Assembly: GCF_902506295.1 (NCBI RefSeq) | Contig: NZ_LR733312.1 | Location: 1,626,095 to 1,690,094, forward strand | Length of the DNA: 64,000 bases | Direction: 5' to 3' | DNA from: Luteimonas sp. 9C | Lineage (GTDB): Bacteria; Pseudomonadota; Gammaproteobacteria; Xanthomonadales; Xanthomonadaceae | Shown: positions 16,727 through 26,415 of the stretch, piece after piece | How the letters are laid out: each line of letters begins with the position of its first letter | Numbering within the stretch: position 1 is the stretch's first letter | Notes under the pieces: generated by a model | Told to the model about the DNA's origin: nothing | What the model saw: the letters and a program-made list of their open reading frames with translations, nothing else | The model's database searches: none | Program-made: the position numbers and the translations under genes

Positions 16727-17638
16727 GTGAACCTGCGCGACCTGCGCTATCTGGTCGCGCTCGCCGACGAGCGGCATTTCGGCCGCGCCGCGGCCGCGTG
16801 TTTCGTCAGTCAGCCGACGCTGTCGACGCAGATCCGCAAGCTCGAAGAAGAACTCGGCGTCGCGCTCGTCGAACGCGCACCGCGCAAGGTCATGCTGACG
16901 CCGATCGGCGTGCAGGTCGCCGACCGCGCGCGCCGCATCGTCGGCGATGTCGAGCAGATGAAAGCATTGGCCCGGCGCAGCATGGATCCCGAAGCCGGTT
17001 CGATCCGGCTCGGCCTGTTTCCGACCCTCGGCCCGTATCTGCTGCCGCATGCCGTGCCGCCGCTGCGCGCACGGTTTCCGCAGCTGGAACTGCTGCTGGT
17101 CGAAGAGAAGAGCGACGTGCTGCTGACGCGACTGCGCGACGGCCGCCTGGATGCTGCGATCCTCGCGCTGCCGGTCGACGAGGACGCACTGCATGCCGAA
17201 TTCCTGTTCGAGGAACCTTTCCTGCTCGCGGTGTCCGACCAGCATCCGCTGGCCGCGCGCGAACGTTTGAGTCTGCAGGAGCTGTCGTCGCAGAAGCTGT
17301 TGCTGCTCGAGGATGGGCATTGCATGCGCGAACAGGCGCTGGACGTCTGTCGTCTCTCGGGCGCCGGCGAACATGCCGAGTTCCGCGCCACCAGTCTGGA
17401 AACGCTGCGGCAGATGGTCGCCGCGAATGTCGGCGTGACCTTGCTGCCGGTGCTGGCGACCAAGCCGCCGGTCGCGCCGTCGCCGCATCTGCGCCTGCTC
17501 GATTTCAGCGACACCCGCCCGACCCGGCGCATCGCCCTGGTCTGGCGCCGCAGCTCGGCCATGCACGCGTTCCTGCTGGAACTGGCGGGCGTACTGCGCG
17601 ATCTGCCACCCGCGTTGTTCGAGCACGCTGCGGCCTGA
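16727..17638 (+). CDS. oxyR: Hydrogen peroxide-sensing LysR-type regulator OxyR
   Basis: 303 aa LysR-family activator/repressor. The N-terminal winged helix-turn-helix (NLRDLRYLVALADERHFGRAAA, SQPTLSTQIRKLE) is followed by the effector domain, which has Cys199 (DGHCMREQ) and Cys208 (ALDVCRL) at exactly the E. coli positions; these form the regulatory disulfide. GTG start: GGAG lies 8 nt upstream and the protein begins like other OxyR. Position after ahpF and before a small rnk-like gene matches the ahpF-oxyR-orfX arrangement described for Xanthomonas. Expected targets include ahpC through the upstream operator. Confidence 0.96.
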   Translation: MNLRDLRYLVALADERHFGRAAAACFVSQPTLSTQIRKLEEELGVALVERAPRKVMLTPIGVQVADRARRIVGDVEQMKALARRSMDPEAGSIRLGLFPTLGPYLLPHAVPPLRARFPQLELLLVEEKSDVLLTRLRDGRLDAAILALPVDEDALHAEFLFEEPFLLAVSDQHPLAARERLSLQELSSQKLLLLEDGHCMREQALDVCRLSGAGEHAEFRATSLETLRQMVAANVGVTLLPVLATKPPVAPSPHLRLLDFSDTRPTRRIALVWRRSSAMHAFLLELAGVLRDLPPALFEHAAA

Positions 17639-17640
17639 GT

Positions 17641-17662
17641 CATTCCCGCGCACGCGGGACAC
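17641..17662. repeat. Small REP-like palindrome after oxyR
   Basis: TCCCGCG (17644-17650), CA, CGCGGGA (17653-17659), preceded by CAT and starting 3 nt after the oxyR stop. The sequence resembles the widespread 'cattcccgcg...cgcggga' REP core of proteobacteria. It is probably an mRNA-end stabiliser or weak terminator. Only one clear copy is visible here. Confidence 0.4.
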
Positions 17663-17746
17663 GTCACAATGGACCCCGGGCGGCGCACTGCGTCGCCTTT
17701 CGTATGGGCGTCGTTCGAGCGCCCTCCCAACCCGAGGAAATTCCTG

Positions 17747-18169
17747 ATGTCATCGCATTCCACCAGCGGCCTGCCGCCCTCCGACGCACCGTCGATCCGT
17801 TTGACCCGTCACGATCTCGCGCGCCTCGACGCGCTGCTCGCCTCACCGACCTGGCGGCAACACCCCGGCGCAGCTGCGCTGCAGCGCGAACTCGACCGCG
17901 CCGACCTGCTGCCGGACGATGCGCCCGCCGACGCGACCGTCGGCATGCATGCACGCGTGACGTGCATCGACGACGCCACCGGCGCCCGACACACCCTCAC
18001 CCTCGTCTATCCGCACGAAGCGGACGTGGACGCCGGCCGCGTGTCGGTCCTCGCGCCCGTCGGCACGGCCCTGCTGGGATTGACGATCGACCAGCGCATC
18101 GACTGGCCGGTCAGCGGCGGTCGCACCCTGCGCCTGCGCGTGCTGGAAGTCGCGCCCGCTGATCATTGA
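17747..18169 (+). CDS. rnk: GreA/GreB C-domain protein, nucleoside diphosphate kinase regulator Rnk-like
   Basis: 140 aa. A short N-terminal coiled region ([13 protein letters not shown]) precedes a GreA/GreB-type C-terminal FKBP-like domain (MHARVTCIDDATGARHTLTLVYPHEAD, VLAPVGTALLGL, QRIDWPV). E. coli Rnk (136 aa) has the same layout and binds RNA polymerase without Gre-like cleavage activity. GAGG lies 9 nt before the ATG; an upstream in-frame ATG (17669) is less likely. Its position after oxyR corresponds to orfX of the Xanthomonas ahpF-oxyR-orfX operon, but I have not compared the sequences. Confidence 0.85.
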   Translation: MSSHSTSGLPPSDAPSIRLTRHDLARLDALLASPTWRQHPGAAALQRELDRADLLPDDAPADATVGMHARVTCIDDATGARHTLTLVYPHEADVDAGRVSVLAPVGTALLGLTIDQRIDWPVSGGRTLRLRVLEVAPADH

Positions 18170-18220
18170 TCGCCCTGCGTGCGGCGCCGACCCGGGCGCC
18201 GCACGGTTCAACGCAACGAT

Positions 18221-18871
18221 TCAGAGCGGCACGCCGACCTGGCAGGCCACGCCGGTACCGCCGATGCCGCAATACCCGCCCGGGTTCTTGTGCAGGTACT
18301 GCTGGTGTTCGTTCTCGGCGTAATAGAACGGCGGCGCCTCGTCGAGAATCTCGGTGGTGATGTCCGGATAGCCTGCTGCATGCAGCTTCGCGGCGTAGGC
18401 GTCGCGGCTGCGATGGGCCAACACGGCCTGTCCGGGCGTCGTGCAGTAGATCGCCGAGCGGTACTGGGTGCCGGCGTCGTTGCCCTGGCGCATGCCCTGG
18501 GTCGGATCGTGACTTTCCCAGAACGTCTGCAGCAGCGTGTCGAACGCGACCTGCGCCGGGTCGTAGACGACGAGCACGACTTCGGTGTGTCCGGTCTGTC
18601 CGGAGCACACTTCACGGTAAGTCGCGTTCGGCGTCACCCCGCCGGCGTAACCGACCGCGGTCGTGACCACGCCCGGCAGCGACCAGAACTTGCGTTCCGC
18701 GCCCCAAAAGCAGCCCATGCCGAACTGCACCTGCTCCAGACCTTCGAACGCATCCTGCAGCGGGCGGCCGTGCACGGCATGCGTGTTGTCCAGCGTCACC
18801 GGCGTGTCGCGACCGGGCAGCGCGTCCTGGGGCCGCGGCAGACGCTGTTTCCAGGCTCCGATTCCGAGCAT
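18221..18871 (-). CDS. msrA: Peptide-methionine (S)-S-oxide reductase
   Basis: 216 aa repair enzyme that reduces methionine-S-sulfoxide in proteins. The catalytic Cys54 is in [10 protein letters not shown]; the [18 protein letters not shown] and QYRSAIY segments are standard. The C-terminal [16 protein letters not shown] tail carries the two recycling cysteines as in E. coli MsrA (212 aa). GGAG precedes the ATG by 9 nt. It converges on the rnk-like gene and extends the peroxide-defence island. The upstream gap holds a complex palindrome that may affect its expression. Confidence 0.96.
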   Translation of the reverse strand: MLGIGAWKQRLPRPQDALPGRDTPVTLDNTHAVHGRPLQDAFEGLEQVQFGMGCFWGAERKFWSLPGVVTTAVGYAGGVTPNATYREVCSGQTGHTEVVLVVYDPAQVAFDTLLQTFWESHDPTQGMRQGNDAGTQYRSAIYCTTPGQAVLAHRSRDAYAAKLHAAGYPDITTEILDEAPPFYYAENEHQQYLHKNPGGYCGIGGTGVACQVGVPL

Positions 18872-18944
18872 CGCGATATCTCCGGGTCGCGGCAGATTGC
18901 CGTCCGTATTGGATGCGGGCGCGCGTGCCCGCTTCCAAGGTGTC

Positions 18945-19069
18945 AGCATCTGTTCGCGCTCCCGACGCACGTCGCGTGGCCGCGTTGCGGCCACCTTGCG
19001 GGCCGGGCCTGTGGGCATGCAGGCCCGCACGCTCCGGCGCGACATACGCCGGGAACGTGAACAGGTTCT
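18945..19069. repeat. 125-bp nested palindromic element
   Basis: Outer arms 18945-18976 and 19038-19069 are inverted copies (25 of 32 positions; six of seven differences are transitions). Inside are two more hairpins: TGGCCGC/GCGGCCA (18977-18983 with 18987-18993, loop GTT) and GCGGGCC/GGCCCGC (18998-19004 with 19022-19028). The whole can fold as a three-stem structure. It starts 74 bp upstream of the msrA start and ends in the stop codon of the EamA gene. It looks like a dispersed intergenic element or MITE-like repeat. Confidence 0.55.
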
Positions 19070-19998
19070 CAGCCCGGCTGCTGCGGCACCCGCGCGCGGC
19101 CCTTCAGGCTCGCGAGGAAGATGCCGGCCAGCGTGAACGCGAGACCCAGCCATTCGCGCGGCAGGGTCTCGCGTTGCAGCACGAGGATGTCGAGCAGGAA
19201 CGCGCAGACCGGCTGCACGAGCAGCAGCAGGCCGACCAGTGCGACCGAGAGATGCTGCATGGCGCGCGAGATCAGGATCCAGCTCAGGCAGTGGCCGAGC
19301 GCGGCGAGCAGCAGCAACCAGCCCAGCGCCTGCCAGGCCGGAATCGCGAACGACACGCCCTCTGCGACCCCCGCCAGCCCCAGCAGCCCCGCGCACAGCA
19401 GCGACACCATCGCCAGCACCTGCGCCACCGGCGCGGAAGCGGCTGCGCTCGACGCGCCGACATTGCCGGCGCGCTGCACATGACGCAGGCCGATGTTGTA
19501 GACCGCGTAACACAGGCCGGTCGCGAGCCCGAGCCACACGCCCCAGCGGTAATCGGCCGGCAGCGTCGCCCAGTCTGCGCCGAGCATCAGCCACAGGCCG
19601 AAGAACGCCAGCGCAATGCCGGCGACGAAGCGCAGGCCCACACGTTCGCCGAACAGCACGACCCCGGCCAGCGCCATGAAGAACACCTGCGCATTGGCCA
19701 GCAGCGTCGCCAGTCCCGGGCCGATCAGCAGGATGCTCCGGTGCCACAGCCACAGGTCGGCGGCGAACGCGGTGGCCGGCAGCAGCGCCAGCCACCACAT
19801 GCGTCGCGGCAGCGGGCGCCAGTCGCGGCGCAGATGCACGAACAGAGCCAGCAGCACGCCGGCGAACAGCATCCGGTAGAAGGCCGAGACCGTCGGCGGC
19901 GTGCCGGCCAGACGCACCATCAGGCCGTTGGTGCCGATCAGCGCGGCGCCGGTCAGCATCCACGCGAGGGCGGCGCGACCGGCCGGGGTGTCGTGCAT
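19069..19998 (-). CDS. EamA/DMT-family transporter
   Basis: 309 aa integral membrane protein with ten hydrophobic segments in two EamA repeats (repeat 1 about 10-140, repeat 2 about 155-295), the usual drug/metabolite transporter layout. Motifs such as [29 protein letters not shown] and the second-repeat [18 protein letters not shown]... [13 protein letters not shown] are typical. ATG 19998 was preferred; the frame remains open further upstream but that part is not membrane-like. The substrate cannot be told. The stop codon is at the end of the palindromic element upstream of msrA. Confidence 0.88.
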   Translation of the reverse strand: MHDTPAGRAALAWMLTGAALIGTNGLMVRLAGTPPTVSAFYRMLFAGVLLALFVHLRRDWRPLPRRMWWLALLPATAFAADLWLWHRSILLIGPGLATLLANAQVFFMALAGVVLFGERVGLRFVAGIALAFFGLWLMLGADWATLPADYRWGVWLGLATGLCYAVYNIGLRHVQRAGNVGASSAAASAPVAQVLAMVSLLCAGLLGLAGVAEGVSFAIPAWQALGWLLLLAALGHCLSWILISRAMQHLSVALVGLLLLVQPVCAFLLDILVLQRETLPREWLGLAFTLAGIFLASLKGRARVPQQPG

Positions 19999-20050
19999 CG
20001 GTTGGACTCGCGTGGGGAGCGCGCAGCGTAGCAGCGCCGCACTGCGGTCT

Positions 20051-22186
20051 TCAGCTGAAGACCGCGGGCGCCACCTGTACGCAGTTGCGGCCCTGTCGCT
20101 TCGCCGCGTACAGCGCCTTGTCGGCACGTGCGACCGCGGCGGCCGGCGTGTCTTCGCCGCGCTGGCGGGTGGCGATGCCGATGCTCACCGTCAGCCGCAC
20201 GCGCTGGCCTTCGTGGCGCACCTCGCAGTTCTCGACCGCGGTGCGCATACGCTCGCCGACCGCACGCGCTTCCGCGCCATCGCGACCCGGCAGCACCGCG
20301 ATGAATTCCTCGCCTCCGTAACGGCCGAACATGTCGGCGTCCGACAGCACACTGCGCAGCGCGGTCGAGACCGCGCGCAGGCAGTCGTCGCCGCAGGCAT
20401 GACCGTAGCGGTCGTTGACGGACTTGAAATGGTCGAGGTCGATGAACAGCACCGAGACCGGCCGCCCCGTGCGCTCGGCATCGGTGAAGGTGCGTTCGAT
20501 CCAGACATCGATGGTGCGGCGGTTCATCGTGCCGGTGAGCGCGTCGATCTCCGCCGAGCGGCGCAGCTTGACCGCAGCGGCGGCCTGGTCTACGTGCAGT
20601 TGCACCACGCGCGCGAGCTCGCCGATCACCGACATCTCGTCGGTCGTGAAGCCTTCGTCCCCGGCGCGGCGCAGCAACAGCACGCCCCAGCCCGGGGCGC
20701 GGACCTGGAACGGCACCAGCGCTTCCATCGCCACCACCGGGCCGCCGACCGACGGTCGCACCGGCTGCTGCAGCGCCAGACCCGCGGTCGCCTGCCGGCG
20801 CAGCAGCAGGCCACGGCGGTTGATCTCGTGCTCCACCGACGGCAGCGCGTCCGAGGGCTCGACCAGCAGATGGTCGCGGCCCTGGTAGCCGCGCAGCACC
20901 GCGATGCAGGATTCGGTCGGCACCAGCGGCAGCAGATGGTCCATCAGCAGCCGGAAGCCCTGCCACGGAATCTCGCCCGGGTCGAGACCGTGGAGCTGGG
21001 TCTGCAGGGCGGTCGACAGGTCCGCGCGCGCGGATTCGCGGCGCATCTTGCGCTCGGTGTCCTGGCGCGCGAGCCGGTCCCGGTCGCGGGCTTCGCGGTA
21101 GTCACCGATGCGATGGGTCAACGCCAGCGCGAGCAGCAGCGCGAACGCGACGGCGGCGCCCTGGTAACCGAAATGCAGCATCGGTCCGTCGGGGGCTAGG
21201 CCATGCCGCGCCAGGGCCACCCACATGCCGGTCAGCACGGTCAGCGCCGTCGCGGCCGTCAGTGCCCATGCCATCGGCACGCCCCGGCGCCCCGCGTCGA
21301 TCAGCATCCCGGTCACCGCGAGCCCCGCGATCGTCCAGCCCACCGCGCTCAGCGCCTGCGACACCTCGCCCAGCCCGGGCAGGTTGAGCAGGAACACCGC
21401 AGCCAGGGCGACCAGGCCGATCCCGATGCCCCGCACCAGGCGGGCGTGCCGATAGACCACGCCGCGCATCGCATAGGCTTCGATCAGCCACAGCGCAGCG
21501 GCCGCATGGAGGAGTGTCAGCGCCGAAACGCCCTGCAGCCGCCACAGGCCGAAGAACCGCACGCCCGGCAGCCCGTACAGATGCCCGTTCATGGCCTGGA
21601 GCAACAGCACCAGCGCGACGGTGAACCCGAAGAAGCCGATGAACAGCCGGTCACGGGACGCATAGGCCAGGGCCAGCGCAAGCGCCGCCAGGGTCAGCAG
21701 GCCGCCATAGACGCCACCGGCCAGCGCCACGCCGGACCGCTCCACGCGCCGGATGTCGATCGCCTGGGCGAGCACCGGTTGCATGCTGCCGCGCAGACCG
21801 CCGTCGGCCTCCACCTCGAGCACCATCGGACCGTGGGCATCGCGCGGCAACAGGAACGCGTAGCCGGCCGGCAGGATGCCCTCCTCGGCGCCGACGGCGA
21901 AGAAATCCAGTGCCTCGCTGCGCCAGCCGTCGGTGGCGACCAGCTGCAGCCGGCTGACCGGCTCGCGCGGAAACCACAGCGCCCAGCGCGTGGTCACCTC
22001 GCCGGGCAGTTCGAACGCGAGCGTCATCCGTCCGTCCGGTTGCGGCTGCACCTCGACCGGAACGCTTTCGCCCGGACGCAGCTGGGTGGCGGAGACCAGC
22101 GCCACGAACAGGCCCATCAACAGCAGCAGGCAGGCGGCCAGCACCCAGCCGTGGCCGGGCATTGCACGCGAGGCGGTTACCTCCAT
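20051..22186 (-). CDS. Membrane diguanylate cyclase (7TM-GAF-GGEEF)
   Basis: 711 aa. The N-terminal membrane helix (about 12-32) is followed by a periplasmic beta domain (about 40-165, 7TMR-DISM-like), seven TM helices (about 175-380), a coiled linker, a GAF-like domain (about 430-540) and a GGEEF domain. The active site is canonical (RYGGEEF, GGEEF at 624-628; [12 protein letters not shown] metal site), so it should make c-di-GMP. The inhibitory I-site is missing: SDAD stands where RxxD is expected. The start at 22186 is chosen over an internal ATG 8 codons later. Divergent from glnS. The signal sensed by the periplasmic domain is unknown. Confidence 0.92.
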   Translation of the reverse strand: MEVTASRAMPGHGWVLAACLLLLMGLFVALVSATQLRPGESVPVEVQPQPDGRMTLAFELPGEVTTRWALWFPREPVSRLQLVATDGWRSEALDFFAVGAEEGILPAGYAFLLPRDAHGPMVLEVEADGGLRGSMQPVLAQAIDIRRVERSGVALAGGVYGGLLTLAALALALAYASRDRLFIGFFGFTVALVLLLQAMNGHLYGLPGVRFFGLWRLQGVSALTLLHAAAALWLIEAYAMRGVVYRHARLVRGIGIGLVALAAVFLLNLPGLGEVSQALSAVGWTIAGLAVTGMLIDAGRRGVPMAWALTAATALTVLTGMWVALARHGLAPDGPMLHFGYQGAAVAFALLLALALTHRIGDYREARDRDRLARQDTERKMRRESARADLSTALQTQLHGLDPGEIPWQGFRLLMDHLLPLVPTESCIAVLRGYQGRDHLLVEPSDALPSVEHEINRRGLLLRRQATAGLALQQPVRPSVGGPVVAMEALVPFQVRAPGWGVLLLRRAGDEGFTTDEMSVIGELARVVQLHVDQAAAAVKLRRSAEIDALTGTMNRRTIDVWIERTFTDAERTGRPVSVLFIDLDHFKSVNDRYGHACGDDCLRAVSTALRSVLSDADMFGRYGGEEFIAVLPGRDGAEARAVGERMRTAVENCEVRHEGQRVRLTVSIGIATRQRGEDTPAAAVARADKALYAAKRQGRNCVQVAPAVFS

Positions 22187-22448
22187 GAATATGCCTGCCC
22201 GTCGACCGCGCAGGGCCGCTCCTGGATCTGTCCGATGCCCCGATGCGCTGGATCGCGCATGCGTCGCCCCCCTGGTCTCGTCTGTTCCATCGCAACTCGC
22301 GTGCCACGGTTTCCGTACCGTCGTCACAAAATTATGGCAGGACTGCGTCACATCGATCGCTACGACGCCATCACGCCCGGCCCGGCGCGTCGCTTGTGGA
22401 CGGTCCGCTACACTGCGCGGCTCTTCCGCAGCCGCCACCCGAGCCTCC
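22187..22448. promoter_or_regulatory. Divergent promoter region of cyclase and glnS
   Basis: 262 bp without a gene. An AT-rich patch (about 22325-22336) stands out in the otherwise GC-rich sequence. A TACACT hexamer (22409-22414) lies 35 nt before the glnS ATG but no matching -35 is visible. No hairpin of note. Confidence 0.35.
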
Positions 22449-24212
22449 ATGTCCTCCGCCGACTCCACCGTTCCGTCGACCGATCCCGCCACCCCGGCAC
22501 GCCAGGACTTCATCCGGCAGATCGTCCGCGAGGACCTGGCCAGCGGAAAACACGCCTCGGTCCGCACCCGTTTCCCGCCCGAGCCCAACGGCTATCTGCA
22601 CATCGGCCACGCCAAGGCGATCTGCCTCGATTTCGGCATCGCCTCGGAGTTCGACGGCCGCTGCAACCTGCGTTTCGACGACACCAATCCGGAAAAGGAA
22701 GACCTCGAGTTCGTCCGCGCGATCGAAGATGACGTGCGGTGGCTCGGCTTCGAGTGGGCCGAGCTGCGCCACGCCTCGGACTACTTCGACGTCTATTACC
22801 GGGCCGCCGAGAAGCTGATCGAACAGGGTGACGCCTTCGTCTGCGACCTCACGGCCGAGCAGGTGCGCGAGTACCGCGGCACGCTGGTCGAGCCGGGCCG
22901 CAATTCCCCGTTCCGGGACCGCAGCGTCGAGGAGAACCTCGACCTGTTCCGGCGCATGCGCGCGGGCGAGTTCGCCGACGGCACGCGCACGCTGCGCGCG
23001 AAGATCGACATGACCAGCGGCAATATGAACCTGCGCGACCCGGCGCTGTACCGTATCAAGCAGGTCACGCACCAGAACACCGGCGACGCTTGGCCGATCT
23101 ATCCGATGTACGACTTCGCCCACGCGCTGGGCGACTCGATCGAAGGCATCACCCATTCGCTCTGCACGCTGGAGTTCGAGGACCACCGCCCGCTGTACGA
23201 CTGGGTGGTGGACCGCGTCGACCTGGCCGGCACGCCGGACCTGCTCGACTCGCTGACCGCGCGCGGCCTGCCGAACGTCGCCGCGAAACCGCGCCAGATC
23301 GAGTTCTCGCGCCTCAACATCAACTACACGGTGATGAGCAAGCGCAAGCTGACCCAGCTCGTCACCGAAGGCCTGGTCGACGGCTGGGACGACCCGCGCA
23401 TGTACACGCTGCAGGGCCTGCGCCGCCGCGGCTACACGCCGGCGAGCCTGCGTCTGCTGGTCGATCGTGTCGGCATCAGCAAGCAGAATTCGGTCATCGA
23501 TTTCTCGGTGCTCGAAGGCGCGCTGCGCGACGATCTCGACGCCCGCGCGCCGCGCCGCATGGCGGTGGTCAATCCGCTGAAGCTGGTGCTGACCAACCTG
23601 GCCGACGGCCATGCCGAAACGCTGCGCTTCCCGAACCACCCGAAGGACGAGGCGCAGGGCGTGCGCGAGGTGCCGTTCTCGCGCCAGCTGTGGATCGAGC
23701 ACGACGACTTCGCCGAAGTGCCGCCCAAGGGCTGGAAGCGGTTGATTCCGGGCGGCGAAGTGCGCCTGCGCGGCGCGGGCATCGTGCGCTGCGACGAGGT
23801 CATCAAGGACGACAGCGGCGCGATCGTCGAACTCCGCGGCACGCTCGATCCCGAGTCGCGCCCCGGCATGGACGGCGCGAACCGCAAGATCAAGGGCACG
23901 ATCCACTGGGTCAGCGCCGCGCATGCGGTCGAAGCCGAGGTCCGGCTGTTCGATCGCCTGTTCGTGGTCGAGAAACCCGACGACGAGTCGACCGGCAAGA
24001 CCTACCGCGACCATCTGAATCCCGAGTCGAAGCGCAGCGTGACCGGCTACGTCGAGCCTGCCGCAGCATTGGCCGCGCCCGAGCAGTCGTTCCAGTTCGA
24101 GCGCCTCGGCTATTTCGTCGCCGACCGTGTCGACCACACGGCCGCGAGGCCGGTCTTCAACCGCAGCGTGACGCTGCGCGACACCTGGACGGCGGACCGG
24201 ACCGGCGGCTGA
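22449..24212 (+). CDS. glnS: Glutaminyl-tRNA synthetase
   Basis: 587 aa class I tRNA synthetase that charges tRNA-Gln. HIGH motif as [13 protein letters not shown] (about 55), KMSKS-like motif as VMSKRKL (about 300), and the beta-barrel anticodon-binding C-terminus ([26 protein letters not shown]). An N-terminal Ser/Thr/Pro-rich tail of about 20 residues precedes the [11 protein letters not shown] start of homology. Length is close to E. coli GlnRS (554 aa). ATG 22449 is the first Met giving the family N-terminus. Confidence 0.97.
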   Translation: MSSADSTVPSTDPATPARQDFIRQIVREDLASGKHASVRTRFPPEPNGYLHIGHAKAICLDFGIASEFDGRCNLRFDDTNPEKEDLEFVRAIEDDVRWLGFEWAELRHASDYFDVYYRAAEKLIEQGDAFVCDLTAEQVREYRGTLVEPGRNSPFRDRSVEENLDLFRRMRAGEFADGTRTLRAKIDMTSGNMNLRDPALYRIKQVTHQNTGDAWPIYPMYDFAHALGDSIEGITHSLCTLEFEDHRPLYDWVVDRVDLAGTPDLLDSLTARGLPNVAAKPRQIEFSRLNINYTVMSKRKLTQLVTEGLVDGWDDPRMYTLQGLRRRGYTPASLRLLVDRVGISKQNSVIDFSVLEGALRDDLDARAPRRMAVVNPLKLVLTNLADGHAETLRFPNHPKDEAQGVREVPFSRQLWIEHDDFAEVPPKGWKRLIPGGEVRLRGAGIVRCDEVIKDDSGAIVELRGTLDPESRPGMDGANRKIKGTIHWVSAAHAVEAEVRLFDRLFVVEKPDDESTGKTYRDHLNPESKRSVTGYVEPAAALAAPEQSFQFERLGYFVADRVDHTAARPVFNRSVTLRDTWTADRTGG

Positions 24213-24296
24213 CCGGTCCCGTCGGCTGCCGGTGCCTGCGCTGCGGCCTGGACGCCGGGCGGCGGCGGGCGCGCCGGAGCAGGTAACATCGCCGGC

Positions 24297-24686
24297 ATGA
24301 TCCGCCTGCGCGCCCTGTCGTTCCGCCTGTTGCCTGCCCTGCTGTTGCTGGCGCTCGTCGCGTGCGCGGCGCCTGCCCCGCCGGTCGCCGAGGCCGCGCC
24401 GCCCGCAGGCGTGCCGGTCATCGACGGCCCCGTCGCCCCATCGGGTGTGCCCGATCTCGATACCAGTTGCCGCGTCGACAGCGACTGCGCGGTCAAGAAC
24501 GTCGGCAGCTGCTGCGGTTACCAGCCGGCCTGCGTCAATGCGAACGCGCAGGTCGATCCGCAGGCGGTGCAGGCCGACTGCGCACGCCGCGGCATCGCCG
24601 GGGTCTGCGGCTTCGTCGAGATCCAGTCCTGCGCCTGCGTCAACTCGCGCTGCGAGGCGCCCGCCCCGGGCAGCCTGCTGCGCTGA
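24297..24686 (+). CDS. Cysteine-rich lipoprotein, unknown function
   Basis: 129 aa. The signal peptide ends in a lipobox (LVAC, Cys23). After a Pro/Ala-rich linker the mature domain (about 55-119) has ten cysteines (58, 64, 72, 73, 79, 95, 104, 112, 114, 119), including a CC pair, enough for five disulfides. No catalytic motif is recognised; it recalls small secreted disulfide-knot domains. A TAACAT -10-like hexamer (24284-24289) lies 7 nt before the ATG, so the mRNA may be leaderless. The gene lies between glnS and a deaminase gene and probably ends by residue 129. Confidence 0.75.
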   Translation: MIRLRALSFRLLPALLLLALVACAAPAPPVAEAAPPAGVPVIDGPVAPSGVPDLDTSCRVDSDCAVKNVGSCCGYQPACVNANAQVDPQAVQADCARRGIAGVCGFVEIQSCACVNSRCEAPAPGSLLR

Positions 24687-24713
24687 TTCCCCGTTTCGTT
24701 TCCGGAAATTCCA

Positions 24714-25274
24714 ATGCTGTATGCCCAGGTCCACCTGACCCTGCCCGCGTGGGTGCACGAACACGTCGACGTCTCGCGTGACTACGCCGGCGACGACGCC
24801 AAGGTCGCGCTCGCGATCGATCTTTCACGCCTGAACATCGAAGCGCAGAGCGGTGGTCCGTTCGGCGCCGCCGTGTTCGGCAGCGACGATCGCATCATCG
24901 CCGTGGGCGTGAACCGGGTGATGCCCCACAGCTGCTCGGTGGCGCACGCCGAGACCATGGCCTACATGCTCGCGCAGCAGCGCCTGCAGACGCCACGGCT
25001 CAACGAGCGCGGCGGTCCGATCACCCTCGCGACGTCCTCGCAGCCCTGCTGCATGTGCTACGGCGCGACCGTCTGGGCCGGCATCGACCGGCTGCTGATC
25101 GGCGCACGCTCCGAAGACGTCGAGGCGCTGACGCCGTTCGACGAAGGCCCGCTGCCCGAAGACTGGATCGGCGCCCTCAACCAGCGCGGCATCGAGGTCG
25201 TGCGTGACCTGCGACGCGACGATGCGCGCGCGGTGCTGCGCGCCTATGGCGAAACCGACGGGGCGAAGTACTGA
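24714..25274 (+). CDS. Cytidine/deoxycytidylate-type nucleoside deaminase
   Basis: 186 aa zinc deaminase. The zinc and proton-shuttle motif HAE is at residues 78-80, and the second zinc motif PCxxC at 111-115 (PCCMC). The N-terminal GGPFGAAVFGSDDRIIAVGVNRV segment matches guanine deaminase and tRNA adenosine deaminase-like members. The longer-than-usual N-terminus and C-terminal LNQRGIEVVRDLRRDDARAVL helix argue for the guanine-deaminase-like subgroup, but the substrate cannot be read from the sequence. It overlaps nothing and is followed by rlmM 1 nt after its stop. Confidence 0.87.
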   Translation: MLYAQVHLTLPAWVHEHVDVSRDYAGDDAKVALAIDLSRLNIEAQSGGPFGAAVFGSDDRIIAVGVNRVMPHSCSVAHAETMAYMLAQQRLQTPRLNERGGPITLATSSQPCCMCYGATVWAGIDRLLIGARSEDVEALTPFDEGPLPEDWIGALNQRGIEVVRDLRRDDARAVLRAYGETDGAKY

Positions 25275-25275
25275 C

Positions 25276-26394
25276 ATGACCGACATCGATCACGACCCGA
25301 CCATTGCCGGCCCGGCCGACGACGCCACCTCGCCCCTGCACGCGATCAGCGGCCTGCTCTGCTACTGCCGCCCGGGCTTCGAGCCCGACCTGGCCGCGGA
25401 GCTGACCGAGCGTGCGGCTGGTGTGCACGTCGCGGGCTACGCGCAGACCCGGCGCGGCGACGGCTACGTGCTGTTCCATTCCGACAACGGCCCGTCGCTG
25501 ACCAGCGAACTGCCGTTCCGCGAGCTGATCTTCGCGCGCCAGAAGATGATGCTGCTGGCCGAACTGCGCGACCTTGACCCGACCGACCGCATCACGCCGA
25601 TCTTCGAAGTGCTCGCCGGCCGCGGCCGCCACGGCGAGCTGATGGTCGAGCATCCCGAATCCGACGAAGGCAAGCAGCTCGCCGGCCTGGCGCGCAGCTT
25701 CGCCAATGCGCTGCGTCCGGCGCTGCGCAAGCGCGGCTTCCTGAGCCAGAAGGATGAAGCGCGGTTCCCGCGGCTGCATGTGTTCTTCGTGTCGGGCACG
25801 CATGCCTACATCGCCCAGTCGGTCGTCGGCGACAGCGCGCCGTGGGCGATGGGCATCCCGCGCCTGCGCACCCATGCCGATGCACCGTCGCGCTCGGCGC
25901 TGAAGCTCGAGGAAGCGTTCATGGCGCTGCTCACCGAGCGCGAGCGCAACGCGCGCATCAAGCCGGGCATGCGCGCCGTGGATCTGGGCGCTGCCCCGGG
26001 CGGTTGGACCTGGGTGCTGACACGCGAGCACATGCGCGTGGTCGCGGTCGACAACGGTCCGATGCAGGCCGATCTGATGGAGACCGGCCTGGTCGACCAC
26101 CACCGGGTCGACGGGTTCCGCTACCAGCCCGTCGGCGCCGTCGACTGGCTGGTCTGCGACATGGTCGAACAGCCGCGCAAGGTCGCCGAGCGCATGGCCA
26201 CCTGGTTCCGTGAAGGCTGGTGCCGCAATGCGGTCTTCAACCTCAAGCTGCCGATGAAGAAGCGCTGGCAGGAAACGCTGCTGGCACTGGACCTGTTCGC
26301 CAACAACGCCGGCGAGCACGACAACCTGGTGATCCGCGCGCGGCAGCTCTACCACGACCGCGAAGAGATCACGGTCTACGCCAGCGTCGAGTAA
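25276..26394 (+). CDS. rlmM: 23S rRNA 2'-O-ribose C2498 methyltransferase
   Basis: 372 aa RlmM. An N-terminal THUMP-like half (LLCYCRPGFEPDLAAELTERA, LPFRELIFARQ) is followed by a Rossmann methyltransferase half with the SAM loop VDLGAAPGGWTWVLT and the catalytic-lysine region NLKLPMKKRW; the EHDNLVIRARQLYHDREEITVY ending is characteristic. It sits directly behind the deaminase gene. A further in-frame start 24 codons upstream lies inside the deaminase gene and was discarded. It modifies helix 90 of 23S rRNA. Confidence 0.95.
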   Translation: MTDIDHDPTIAGPADDATSPLHAISGLLCYCRPGFEPDLAAELTERAAGVHVAGYAQTRRGDGYVLFHSDNGPSLTSELPFRELIFARQKMMLLAELRDLDPTDRITPIFEVLAGRGRHGELMVEHPESDEGKQLAGLARSFANALRPALRKRGFLSQKDEARFPRLHVFFVSGTHAYIAQSVVGDSAPWAMGIPRLRTHADAPSRSALKLEEAFMALLTERERNARIKPGMRAVDLGAAPGGWTWVLTREHMRVVAVDNGPMQADLMETGLVDHHRVDGFRYQPVGAVDWLVCDMVEQPRKVAERMATWFREGWCRNAVFNLKLPMKKRWQETLLALDLFANNAGEHDNLVIRARQLYHDREEITVYASVE

Positions 26395-26415
26395 CCCGGA
26401 ACCGGAGCGCGCGTC

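Noticed and set aside
16711-18162. Frame of 483 codons overlapping oxyR and rnk
   Set aside because: Arg/Ala-rich out-of-frame reading; both real genes have clear family matches in another frame.
22409-22414. TACACT as a glnS promoter
   Set aside because: No -35 hexamer at a workable distance; kept only as part of the divergent region description.
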